DNA of 64,000 bases. Origin: Terriglobia bacterium (GTDB lineage: Bacteria > Acidobacteriota > Terriglobia > Acidiferrales > UBA7541). The notes below the pieces were generated by a model. It had not been told where the DNA came from. It searched no databases and saw only the letters and a list, made by a program, of their open reading frames with translations. The DNA lies in assembly GCA_020073375.1 (NCBI GenBank), contig JAIQFG010000059.1, positions 1 to 64,000 of the forward strand, in the 5' to 3' direction. Below are positions 54,167 to 64,000 of the stretch, piece after piece. A program made the position numbers and the translations under genes. How positions within the stretch are numbered: position 1 is the first letter of the stretch; every line of letters starts with the position of its first letter.

Positions 54167-55264
54167 ATGATCAAAGTGAATGTGGGAATCATTGGAACGG
54201 GTTGGTGCGGCGGCATACGAGCCGAAGCCTGTGCGGCAAGCCCCTACGTGAGCGAACTGCACATCGCGGAAATCAAGCCGGAGCGGCTGAAAGAGGTCGC
54301 GCAGAAGACCAATCCTGCGACCGCCACCACCGATTACAGGGTCTTGCTCGGAAACAAGAACATCAACGCCATCATTATTTCGGCAACTCCGGAAACCACG
54401 CACTACCCGATGGCCAAGGAGAGCCTGCTGGCGGGCAAGCATGTTTTCTTGGAAAAACCCATCGCGCTGGAACTGGCCGAAGCGGATGAATTGATAGCCC
54501 TAGCGAAATCGAAATCGCTGCTGTTTACCATCGGGTATTCGCAGCGTTTCAATCCCAAATTTGCGTACGTCAAACGGTCGATCGACGACGGCACGATCGG
54601 CGAACCCGTCAGCGCGCTGGTCTCCAGGCACATCACGCGCAATCTGGGCAACAAGATCGGCGGGCGCATCAAGCTTTCACCCGCAGCGATGGAAGCAACG
54701 CACGACATCGATTTTGTGCTTTGGTGCTTCGCGCCCCGAAAACCGATCCGCGTCTATGCGCAGATGGTGAACAAGATCATGAAAGCGACGCACGACGTGC
54801 CCGATTGCGCGTGGATCGTCGTTACCCTGGACGACGGCAGCGTGTTCACGATTGGCGCGGGCTGGGTGCTTCCTCCCGCCTATCCGAATTTCTCGTCCAC
54901 ATGGATCGAGATGGTCGGGACCGAGGGCGCCATCATGGTGGACGATACACATCGCGACGTTGCCCTGAACACCATGAAACGCGGCATTGAGTTCCCCATC
55001 TCCACCATGCCCGGTGAAAAAGTCGCTCACGTGTACGCCGGACCCATGGAGGCAGAGACCATTCATTTCCTGGAATGCGTCGCCCGCGGCCGCCAGCCGC
55101 TGGTCACCGCCGAGCACGCCAGAATGGTCATGCAGGTTTACCAGGCCGCGGATCTTTCAGCGGAACAAGGGCGGCCGGTCGAAATCGCCGCCGCTCCGGC
55201 CTCCGATCGGCAAACGGAAACCGCAGGAAGCGCCGCGCCCGAACGCGCGCCCGCGATTCCCTGA
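54167..55264 (+). CDS. Gfo/Idh/MocA-family oxidoreductase
   Basis: A 365-residue NAD(P)-dependent sugar or cyclitol dehydrogenase-like protein from the ATG at 54167. The Rossmann motif is VGIIGTGWCGGIRAEAC; the catalytic-lysine EKP motif is HVFLEKPIALELAEAD. The substrate-side region (SQRFNPKFAYVKRSID, EATHDIDFVLWCFAP) contains the usual conserved Asp/His pair. The tail is Ala/Pro-rich. The MFS transporter gene follows 63 bases downstream, so the pair probably handles uptake and oxidation of a sugar acid or polyol; the substrate is inferred, not shown. Confidence 0.9.
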   Translation: MIKVNVGIIGTGWCGGIRAEACAASPYVSELHIAEIKPERLKEVAQKTNPATATTDYRVLLGNKNINAIIISATPETTHYPMAKESLLAGKHVFLEKPIALELAEADELIALAKSKSLLFTIGYSQRFNPKFAYVKRSIDDGTIGEPVSALVSRHITRNLGNKIGGRIKLSPAAMEATHDIDFVLWCFAPRKPIRVYAQMVNKIMKATHDVPDCAWIVVTLDDGSVFTIGAGWVLPPAYPNFSSTWIEMVGTEGAIMVDDTHRDVALNTMKRGIEFPISTMPGEKVAHVYAGPMEAETIHFLECVARGRQPLVTAEHARMVMQVYQAADLSAEQGRPVEIAAAPASDRQTETAGSAAPERAPAIP

Positions 55265-55327
55265 TTCCGCCGCCGAAACAGCAAAGCCGACGGTCCGGTG
55301 TGATACCCTTCCGCGATAACCCAGACC

Positions 55328-56665
55328 ATGTCGGACACCCAACCCACGCCGAACCAAAAAAATAGCGCCCGCCTGGAAGATGTAGCGTCCGTCCCAACGA
55401 AGGTTCGCTGGGGAGTCCTCTTCCTGATCAGTCTGATGTACCTGCTGACGTACATGGATCGCAGCAACATTTCCGTCGCGGCGCCGGCCATCACAAAGGA
55501 ATTCGGGCTGAGCAAGACGGCCATGGGTTTCGTCTTCAGCGCTTTTTTGTGGGCGTACGCGATCGGACAGATTCCTGGTGGATGGTTGGGGGACCGCTTC
55601 GGACCTAGAAAAGTTCTGCTGTCCATTATCCCGTTCTGGTCGTGCACGGTGATTCTTACCGGTTTGACGAGAGGCGCCGCTTCCCTTGGTGTTACCCGTT
55701 TTGTTCTGGGACTGAGCGAGGCGGGCGCATTTCCCATCGCCACGCGGGCCATGCAGTTGTGGTTTCCGAAATCCGAACGCGGGATCGTGCATGGCGTCAC
55801 GCACAGCTTCAGCCGGTTTGCGGTGGCGGCAACGCCGTTCGTGGCCGTCCATATCCTGGTCGCTTTTGGATGGCGCGCGATTTTTTACATTTTCGGACTG
55901 GTCGGATTCGCCTGGTCCGCCGGATTTTTTTTGTTTTACCGGAATACGCCGGAAGAACACAAAGGAATCAATCAGGCCGAACTGGCTCACATCCGCGGAC
56001 GCCGGTCTGACGGCTCGATCCACGCGTCGGTCGATCCCCGGTCGCGCCCCGCGGTGCCGTGGAAAAAAATTTTCGGTTCGCCCAATATGTGGTACATCGC
56101 GGGGGCGTATGGATGCTTCTTCTACGGCACATATTTTTTTCTGACTTGGTTTCCTACCTACCTCCTGGAATACCGCCATTTGTCGCTCAGTTCTCTGGGA
56201 ATTGTCGCGTCGCTTCCCTTGCTGGTGGGGATGGTGGGCGATATCGTGGGAGGTTCGTTGACCGACAGGGTGTACAGGAAAACGGGCAAGCTCAAGTTTG
56301 CCCGGCGCATCGTGGCTGCTCCGTGCATGCTGGCCTCCGCGGCGTGCCTGATCCCCGCAGCCACCACGCGTTCGGCGTCCACGGCGGTGCTGTGCCTGAC
56401 GGCTTCCCTGTTTTTTCTGGAGATGGTGATTGGCCCGGCCTGGGCGGTGCCCATGGACGTGGGTGGCGAATATAGCGGCACGGTTACGGGCATCATGAAC
56501 ATGGCGGGCGCCCTGGCCGCTTCGGTGTCGCCGGTCGTTTTTGGATTTTTTGCGCAGCGGGGTTTCTGGATCGCGCCATTCCTGGTGACGGCGGGAATGC
56601 TGCTCACCGGCGCGCTGATCTGGGCCTTTCTGATCGATCCCGAGCATTCGGTGGTGAAGGCCTGA
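55328..56665 (+). CDS. MFS transporter, anion:cation symporter (sugar-acid) type
   Basis: A 445-residue transporter with 12 predicted helices. YLLTYMDRSNISVAAPAI in TM1 and GWLGDRFGPRKVLL after TM2 are hallmarks of the ACS family (glucarate, galactonate, hexuronate symporters). SEAGAFPIATRAMQLWFPKSERG is the TM4-5 motif. The central loop and the second half (GSPNMWYIAGAYGCFFYGTYFFLTWFPTYLLE) are complete. A sugar-acid or aromatic-acid substrate is likely from the family. Probably co-transcribed with the oxidoreductase. Confidence 0.92.
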   Translation: MSDTQPTPNQKNSARLEDVASVPTKVRWGVLFLISLMYLLTYMDRSNISVAAPAITKEFGLSKTAMGFVFSAFLWAYAIGQIPGGWLGDRFGPRKVLLSIIPFWSCTVILTGLTRGAASLGVTRFVLGLSEAGAFPIATRAMQLWFPKSERGIVHGVTHSFSRFAVAATPFVAVHILVAFGWRAIFYIFGLVGFAWSAGFFLFYRNTPEEHKGINQAELAHIRGRRSDGSIHASVDPRSRPAVPWKKIFGSPNMWYIAGAYGCFFYGTYFFLTWFPTYLLEYRHLSLSSLGIVASLPLLVGMVGDIVGGSLTDRVYRKTGKLKFARRIVAAPCMLASAACLIPAATTRSASTAVLCLTASLFFLEMVIGPAWAVPMDVGGEYSGTVTGIMNMAGALAASVSPVVFGFFAQRGFWIAPFLVTAGMLLTGALIWAFLIDPEHSVVKA

Positions 56666-56691
56666 ACCGCGCCACGCTGACGTCATATATT

Positions 56692-57345
56692 TCACGCTAT
56701 AATTTGAGAAATCCGCGGCGACACGACCTCGCCGCGCCTGGTTATGAGGACGTCCTCCGGAAAGTCCTGGCGATACTCGACCTGCAAGGATTCGAGCCGG
56801 TCCAAAAATTCCGGCAGCCGCGGCAAACAGGCATTGGGCACATCGTGAAGAACGACCACGGTCCAATCGCGCGCGGCCACGTCCGCGACGGCCTTCTCGA
56901 CCCATCCGTCCTGATCCTTCCAGTCTCCCGGCACGCTGGACCACAGTACGCACGTATAGCCTCCGGCTTGCAGCAACTGCAACGCCGCGCGGCTTAACAA
57001 ATGCGGGCCGATCAGGCCTCCGCCTCCCATGGGGCGAAAAAACTTTTCTGGGCGCGCCAGTGCCCCGATCAGGTTCTGCGTGTCCTCAATTTCCCGCCGG
57101 GCGTATTCCGCGTCGGGACGGTCGCCAAGCGGCTCACTGTGCGTGAAGGAATGGTTGGCGATCCAGTGCCCCTGCGAGTGAGCCCGGGCGGCGAGTTTCC
57201 TGCCGCCGGGGCTCTCGAGATTCTTGCCGAGAACGAAAAATGTGGAATGGATTTTGCCAGCAGACAGGATATCGAGCACACGTTCGGTAACGCCGGGCGT
57301 CGGCCCGTTGTCGAACGTGAGCGTCACGCGCTTGGCGGGTTTCAT
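56692..57345 (-). CDS. NodB-type polysaccharide deacetylase
   Basis: A 217-residue carbohydrate esterase 4 domain with little else. Motif 1 reads TFDNGP, where the usual second Asp (a metal ligand in characterised members) is Asn. Motif 2 is NHSFTHSE (HSxxH intact). Motif 3 is FRPMGGGG rather than RPPYG. Motif 5 contains VVVLHD. No signal peptide is visible, so it may be cytoplasmic or use an unrecognised route. It is convergent with the MFS gene, 27 bases between stops. Confidence 0.88.
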   Translation of the reverse strand: MKPAKRVTLTFDNGPTPGVTERVLDILSAGKIHSTFFVLGKNLESPGGRKLAARAHSQGHWIANHSFTHSEPLGDRPDAEYARREIEDTQNLIGALARPEKFFRPMGGGGLIGPHLLSRAALQLLQAGGYTCVLWSSVPGDWKDQDGWVEKAVADVAARDWTVVVLHDVPNACLPRLPEFLDRLESLQVEYRQDFPEDVLITRRGEVVSPRISQIIA

Positions 57346-57490
57346 ATTTTCCGGCTTGGGTTCTTGCGCGACGGCATTCTACGACGCGTGGCTCCATCCG
57401 GCCAGCAGGTTCGGAAAGAGCGCAGCGCCTGCTCTCGAGGAAACTAGAAGCCATCACAGAAATGGCCAGCGTTCAAGCTCGACGGCCCGC

Positions 57491-57554
57491 CAGGGGCTAA
57501 AGCCCTTGATTTTCGGGGCTCCGGATGTCGCGGCTGAAGCCGCGACCCACAAAG
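57491..57554. repeat. Palindromic element related to 5063-5221
   Basis: CAGGGGCTAAAGCCCTTG hairpin, then GTCGCGGCTGAAGCCGCGAC followed by the CCACAAAG end. It matches the right half of the compound element at 5063. Confidence 0.85.
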
Positions 57555-57573
57555 ATTATTTCGGAGACGGCTC

Positions 57574-58435
57574 TCAGTTGGGCAGCAAGGAATCGGTCCG
57601 GGCGGCCTGCACCTGCGAATCGGGCGGGGTGGAAAGCATGTCAAATTCCGGCGTGACTTCGTGCGGATGACGGACGACGTAGTGCGCGATCACGTAGCCA
57701 AGCGCCGCGCCCGCAAACACGTCCGATGGAAAATGGGATTGCAGCGGCACGCGCGAAAAACCCACCAGGCCCGCCAGTCCATAGGCCATCCAGACGTGCC
57801 AGACAGGATGCGGATAGCGGTCGGCAAACACGGTGGCGACTGAGAACGCGGCGATCGTGTGGCCGGAGGGGAAACTCCCGACGCCGCCGATGTAGCTCCC
57901 CTGGGTTTGCTTGAACCAGGTCGCGGACAAATCGCCGCCCGATGGAACCGAGTTGGGGCGGTAGCGCCGGTCGATGTCCTTCAGCACGGTGGTGACGAGT
58001 TCGGAATCGATGACTGCTTCGCCTGCGAGGAGTACGGTATTCTGCGCGTAGGCGTCCTTGCGCAGCAGGGCAACGGCGTAGAACGCGGCCGGGAAGACTT
58101 CCATCGCGGTCGCCGTGTTGAAGCCGCTAAAGGTCTTGTTGAATCCGTCGAACGCATGGGTGGTCTGGACCGGTCCAGATCTGCCTTTGATCCTGAAGCA
58201 GGTTTGGCAGTAGCAGACGCCAGGAAACTTCCCTCTCTGGCGTGATCCTAGAAACGGGTGCGGCGATGGCAGGGCCGGATGCGGAAGGATGCGAAGACGG
58301 CGGAACGGGGGCGGTCGAGGCCTCATCCGCTGGGTCGGCGCTCAAGGCGGAACTCAGCGCGCGATTGTCCTGCGCGAGGCATCGTTGCGTGACAACAAGT
58401 GTTACGATCAGCAGCAAAACAAGACGAATTCTCAT
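57574..58435 (-). pseudogene. PAP2-family phosphatase, N-terminus out of frame
   Basis: The ATG at 58435 opens a signal peptide (MRIRLVLLLIVTLVVTQRCLAQ) and an N-terminal region that reaches LLPNLLQDQRQIWTGP in one frame, which then stops at 58127. The phosphatase core continues in another frame from about HAFDGFNKTFSGFNTATAMEVF to 57574, with the three PAP2 motifs KDIDRRYRP, SFPSGHT and SRVPLQSHFPSD intact. Relatives have a membrane segment of some tens of residues between these two parts, so a short block is lost along with the frame. This is a pseudogene or an assembly collapse. The ORF-track 250-residue version starts with an unrelated shadow leader. Confidence 0.75.
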
Positions 58436-58545
58436 ACGATTGGGCCCAGGCCAAGCCCAATTAATTTAGCAATATTCCCCGATTCGGGTGGATGAATCGG
58501 CGCGGCGGTAGGCCTATTTATTACTGGCTCTTGGGACAGCTTCCG

Positions 58546-58645
58546 GTAGCACAGGCACTCCTGCCTGTGTGATTTTTGAAATCGAAATTGGCCGCTGACA
58601 TCCCGGCGGCCTTCAAACCCACACAGGCAAGAGTGCCTTTGCTAC
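58546..58645. repeat. GTAG-type REP doublet, CACAGGCA variant
   Basis: GTAG plus CACAGGCACTCCTGCCTGTG on the left, and CACACAGGCAAGAGTGCCTTTGCTAC on the right. Compared with the CACAGCCA family, the sixth stem pair is changed on both sides (C-G to G-C), so pairing is kept. Confidence 0.9.
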
Positions 58646-58671
58646 TCGACGGCCGGGGCGCGCATCGCGAA

Positions 58672-60144
58672 TCACCCGGCATGCGACGTGCTTTTCGCCC
58701 GAGCCCCGCGATAATACAGAATCAAACCAAGCATCACGGACAGCACGGTACCAGCCACCAGTTTCGTCTCAAACAATATCTTATTGGTTGTATCCCCCGG
58801 AGGAATGAACGACAGCACGATTCCAATCATGACGACCAGCAATCCGAACCCGGAAGCGAGGATGACTCCCAACCGTCCACCCGGAATGAGCACTGCCGAT
58901 TTGTTTTCGTACCGGTCGGGCAGCGCGTACAGCTTGATCGCCGCGGCGTACATGTACAAAAAGGGAATGAAGTACAGAATCGTCGCGGCATCCACCAGGA
59001 TCTGGTACGCGCCGCGCATGCTTTCACTGACTTGCGCCAGCAGCAGAATCACGCCTGAAATCACGGCCTGCACCAGGATGGAGATATACGGCGTCCTCCA
59101 CTTGGGATGAATCTTGCCGAATGCCTCCGGAAGATAGCGGTCGATGCCCACGATGAACGGAATGCGCGCGACCCCCGCCACCGTCGAACCCACGCCGCCC
59201 AGGTTCCCAACGGTTACCAGGGCTGCGGCGATCACGCCGGCGGCGGCCATGCGCAATGCCGTCGATCCCTGAGCCATTGCCTGGAAGACGCCGCTCTTGG
59301 TGTCCACGGTCTCGCTCGGCAGAATCATGAGCACGGCGATGGTTCCGGCGATATACATCAATGCAATCAGTCCTCCGGAAGCGAAAATTGCCCGGGGGAA
59401 AATGCGTTGCGGGTCGCGGACTTCCTCGCTCATGGCGGAAACCAGTTCCAGTCCGGTAAATGCGAACGCCAACTGCGGCCAGAAATTCACCGTGTCCCAA
59501 TCCCAGTGCGGAATCATCTGGGCCATCGTGAAATGGGTTACCGAACCGTGGCGCCATCCCAGCACCAGAGCAACACCCACGATCATCATCAGCGGCACGT
59601 AGGTCCCCACGCCGCCGGCATTCTGCAGCCACTTGCCGATATGCAGCCCGATGATGTTCAGGTACACGGCGACAAATAGCATCACCAGGGAACCCACCAG
59701 CAGGAAGGTGCGATTCTCGGCGAGCCAGGCATTTCCAGCGCCGCCGACATACGCCGTCATGGCCGCGCTCGCCAGCAGCAATCCTGGGAAATAAAATACG
59801 GTGTAAATCCAGTAGGTCCATCCGGCCACAAATCCGTGAAAATCGCCGAAGGCCATTTTTGTCCAGACGTATAGTCCGCCCTCTTCCGGAAAGCGCGTCG
59901 ACAACTCCACGACCACGTATGCCGTGGGGACGAAAAACAGCGCCGCCGCGAACACCCATAGAGTGATGGAAGACTGGCCATTGCGCGCTGCCGCGGCAAT
60001 CCATCGCGGACCCAGGACCGCGCCGATCGTAAACAACAGCACGTCCCAGAAACCCATCACCCGGCGCAATTGTTGCTTGGGTGTGGGCTCTACTTGGAGC
60101 CCACCGGGGAATGTCTTGGAGGAAACGGGCGCCGGTTGGTTCAA
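58672..60144 (-). CDS. APC-superfamily amino-acid/amine permease
   Basis: A 490-residue inner-membrane transporter with about 12 helices. VMGFWDVLLFTIGAVLGPRWIAAAA is the TM1 region, ELSTRFPEEGGLYVWTKMAFGDFHGFVAGW the TM2-3 motif and AFTGLELVSAMSEEVRDPQRIFPRA the TM6-loop signature of the APC family. The nearest named groups are glutamate/GABA and polyamine antiporters; substrate uncertain. The start is a TTG that overlaps the stop of the upstream ABC ATPase gene by 4 bases (TTGA). That coupling is odd, since APC permeases are secondary transporters with no need of an ATPase. Confidence 0.9.
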   Translation of the reverse strand: MNQPAPVSSKTFPGGLQVEPTPKQQLRRVMGFWDVLLFTIGAVLGPRWIAAAARNGQSSITLWVFAAALFFVPTAYVVVELSTRFPEEGGLYVWTKMAFGDFHGFVAGWTYWIYTVFYFPGLLLASAAMTAYVGGAGNAWLAENRTFLLVGSLVMLFVAVYLNIIGLHIGKWLQNAGGVGTYVPLMMIVGVALVLGWRHGSVTHFTMAQMIPHWDWDTVNFWPQLAFAFTGLELVSAMSEEVRDPQRIFPRAIFASGGLIALMYIAGTIAVLMILPSETVDTKSGVFQAMAQGSTALRMAAAGVIAAALVTVGNLGGVGSTVAGVARIPFIVGIDRYLPEAFGKIHPKWRTPYISILVQAVISGVILLLAQVSESMRGAYQILVDAATILYFIPFLYMYAAAIKLYALPDRYENKSAVLIPGGRLGVILASGFGLLVVMIGIVLSFIPPGDTTNKILFETKLVAGTVLSVMLGLILYYRGARAKSTSHAG

Positions 60145-60941
60145 GAAATCACATCCAGTGCGGGAATCAGCTGGTCCTGGCGCAGGAAATTGTGCAGGAA
60201 AGGTTCCGGAGCGGATTCAAACCCGGCCCAGGGGCCGAAATAGGCCACGCGGCCTTCGTGAAGAAATACGATGCGGTCGGCAAGCTTTTTGCCCAGGTGC
60301 GTATCATGCGTGACGACCACCGATGTCTTGTGAAATTTCTCCTTCAGCCGCAGGATCAAGTCGCCGGTATGCCCCGCCATCAACGGATCGACCATGGTGG
60401 TCGGCTCGTCATACAAAATTGCTTCCGGATCCTGCGCCAGAGCCCGCGCAATGGCCACGGCGCGCTTCATCCCCGTGCTCAGTTCGGATGGCAACTTATC
60501 GGCGACGTCGGTGACCTCCAGCATCTCTTCCAATTCAGCGATGCGTGCTTCCTTCTCCTCGAACGTCAGGCCGTCGCGCTTTTCCATCGGGAACGCGATG
60601 TTTTCCGCGACGGTCAGCGAATCGAACAGCGCGCCCGATTGAAATACCATGGTCACGCGGCGGCGGATTTTCGCCATCTCCCGTTCGTTGCAATCCATGA
60701 TGTCCTGGCCGTCGATCACCACCTGTCCCGAGTCCGGCCGCAGAAATCCCATGATGTGCTTCAGCGCCACGGATTTTCCCACGCCGCTGCGGCCCATGAT
60801 CACGCAGGTTTCGCCGCGATCGACGAAGAAACTCACATTGTCCAATACGACATGATCGTCAAACGCCTTGCAAACATTGCGGAATTCGATGTAATGGGCT
60901 GGTGCGGCCGGCGGGGAGGGTTGTTCGATGTGTGCGCCCAT
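60141..60941 (-). CDS. MlaF-like ABC transporter ATP-binding protein
   Basis: A 266-residue ATPase of the phospholipid/MCE (Mla) type. Walker A is GRSGVGKSVALKHIMG, the Q-loop VFQSGALFDSLTVAENIAFPM, the signature LSTGMKRAVAIARALA (LSTGM in place of the usual LSGGM), Walker B AILYDEPTTMVDP and the switch histidine VVVTHD. The first-position V in GKSV and the FDSLTV stretch are typical of MlaF. No MlaE permease or MCE protein is in the window. Instead the gene is coupled to an APC permease. It is divergent from groES. Confidence 0.9.
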   Translation of the reverse strand: MGAHIEQPSPPAAPAHYIEFRNVCKAFDDHVVLDNVSFFVDRGETCVIMGRSGVGKSVALKHIMGFLRPDSGQVVIDGQDIMDCNEREMAKIRRRVTMVFQSGALFDSLTVAENIAFPMEKRDGLTFEEKEARIAELEEMLEVTDVADKLPSELSTGMKRAVAIARALAQDPEAILYDEPTTMVDPLMAGHTGDLILRLKEKFHKTSVVVTHDTHLGKKLADRIVFLHEGRVAYFGPWAGFESAPEPFLHNFLRQDQLIPALDVIS

Positions 60942-60992
60942 CTTGGTTTGCTATTGTTGACGACCCAGAGCGCAGAATCAAAGCAATTCTCA

Positions 60993-61063
60993 GTGGGACA
61001 GGCTTCAGGCTGTCGGGGTTGGCGCTGCGAAATTCAAAAGCGACAGGCTGAAGCCTGTCCTAC
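60993..61063. repeat. GTGG/GTAG REP doublet, GACAGGC family
   Basis: The left foot is GTGG followed by GACAGGCTTCAGGCTGTC. The right arm GACAGGCTGAAGCCTGTC ends in CTAC. It lies between the MlaF-like gene and the groES promoter. Confidence 0.9.
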
Positions 61064-61164
61064 TAAATTGCCAGACCACGCGAGAAGTAGATAACATGTT
61101 TATTTACAGCAATGTAGACTGACATTCACGGGATGTTAGGCGCCTGGCAAGCCCCTAAGTTTCC

Positions 61165-61193
61165 TTGACAACCTCGACCAATGTGCCTATATT
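61165..61193 (+). promoter_or_regulatory. Sigma-70-type promoter of groES-groEL
   Basis: The perfect -35 hexamer TTGACA (61165-61170) and a -10 TATATT (61188-61193) are separated by exactly 17 bases. The CIRCE operator begins within the -10 and covers the expected start site. Confidence 0.88.
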
Positions 61194-61218
61194 AGCACTC
61201 GACCGAGAGGAGTGCTAA
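61192..61218 (+). promoter_or_regulatory. CIRCE operator (HrcA binding site)
   Basis: TTAGCACTC, nine bases, GAGTGCTAA: a perfect match to the CIRCE consensus. The HrcA repressor should block the overlapping promoter and release it on heat shock. hrcA itself is not in the window. Confidence 0.97.
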
Positions 61219-61333
61219 CGATCTGCTCAGCGCCCTCCGGCCAAGATTCCAGTACAAAAGGCGCGGGCCTTGCTTGCCGGAATTCACGCGGCAACGGGGG
61301 CACGGCCTCAAACTCGAACGGAGGCACGAAACG

Positions 61334-61654
61334 ATGTCAGTTAATGTTACTCCGCTGCATGATCGCGTTCTGATCAAGCGGATTGAAGAGAAAGAATCCA
61401 TCAAGGGCGGCATCATCATCCCCGACACGGCCAAAGAGAAGCCGCAAGAGGGCGAAGTGATTGCCGCAGGAGCGGGCAAAATCGAGAAGGGCGAGCGCAT
61501 TCCCCTCGACGTGAAAGTCGGCGACCGCGTGTTGTTCGGCAAGTACAGCGGCACCGAGATCAAGGTCGAAGACGAGGACTACCTGATCCTCCGCGAAGAC
61601 GAAATTCTGGCAAAACTTTCCGGCGCAGCCAAGGCTGCCGGCGGCAAGAAGTAA
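61334..61654 (+). CDS. groES: Co-chaperonin GroES
   Basis: The 10-kDa lid of the GroEL chamber, 106 residues from the ATG at 61334 ([16 protein letters not shown]). [24 protein letters not shown] covers the mobile loop that binds GroEL, and [26 protein letters not shown] is the conserved C-terminal half. The C-terminus extends by about 10 Ala/Lys-rich residues. It lies about 115 bases below the CIRCE operator, in an operon with groEL. Confidence 0.97.
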   Translation: MSVNVTPLHDRVLIKRIEEKESIKGGIIIPDTAKEKPQEGEVIAAGAGKIEKGERIPLDVKVGDRVLFGKYSGTEIKVEDEDYLILREDEILAKLSGAAKAAGGKK

Positions 61655-61797
61655 CTTTTTCCCTTCACCCTGAGCGTTTTTTGCGAAGGGCTTACCCTGA
61701 GGGCGTTAGGGCGAATCATTCACCCCAGCAGTTGACCGAAGGGCGACCCGGTCGCGCAAATCGCAAAGGGCGGAAGGCCGCAATCTTCAGGAAATCT

Positions 61798-64000
<2,203 letters not shown>

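Noticed and set aside
55157-56953. 598-residue minus-strand ORF opposite the MFS transporter
   Set aside because: Arg/Gly/His-rich low-complexity translation with no domain, antisense to a recognised transporter.

Overview
The window looks like a chromosomal segment of an acidobacterium (Acidobacteriota, Terriglobia-like). The evidence is the gene style: high-GC housekeeping genes mixed with large Oar-type TonB-dependent receptors carrying an N-terminal carboxypeptidase-regulatory domain, SBBP/choice-of-anchor-D/YVTN surface proteins, PD40 propellers and a MoxR-DUF58-transglutaminase cluster. This is an inference from gene content; no rRNA is present to test it.

Layout. 1-10.4 kb: lysA (cut by the left edge), a GAF-GAF-PP2C phosphatase, a methyltransferase, an unusual DeoC-type aldolase next to an RpiB-like isomerase, hpt, hldD, a cytochrome P450 and a MetE-like methyltransferase. 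10.7-19.7 kb: two TonB-dependent receptors flanking a PD40 propeller protein and a broken M28 peptidase. 20-28 kb: DUF5996, a UBP zinc finger, Mpg glycosylase, a flavin disulfide oxidoreductase, pyruvate carboxylase (apparently missing a catalytic block) and a SnoaL-like protein. 28-35.4 kb: a 1532-residue lower-GC surface protein, an AlkA-like glycosylase, a CADD-like diiron protein, DUF4149 and tRNA-Val(CAC). 35.5-42 kb: moxR, DUF58 and transglutaminase genes with mutY inserted among them. 42-54 kb: a dense plus-strand housekeeping run (rimO, yacG, pgpA, NHL propeller, cinA, thpR, plsY, gpsA, HD-GYP, ftsY, ribD, ribE). 54-61 kb: Gfo/Idh oxidoreductase, MFS transporter, NodB deacetylase, a broken PAP2 phosphatase, an APC permease and an MlaF-like ATPase. 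61-64 kb: CIRCE-controlled groES-groEL, with groEL running into an antisense kdpB fragment.

Two things stand out. First, about 22 intergenic palindromic elements, roughly one per 3 kb. Most have a GTAG (or GTGG) foot followed by a 7-10 bp hairpin, usually as facing pairs. This is the architecture of REP elements mobilised by RAYT (TnpA_REP) transposases, though no RAYT gene is in the window. In three genes the stop codon is the TAG of the GTAG foot. Second, four genes (pyc, the M28 peptidase, the PAP2 phosphatase, groEL/kdpB) lack internal or terminal blocks as if sequence had been excised. These are either real deletions or collapsed assembly gaps, and should be checked before any biological reading.

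The aldolase/isomerase pair at 4.1-5.8 kb is the most unusual metabolic feature. The aldolase has an encapsulation-peptide-like N-terminal helix and a four-cysteine motif, and the RpiB-like partner lacks the usual catalytic Cys or Glu. Both features recall microcompartment-associated enzymes, but no shell gene is present here.
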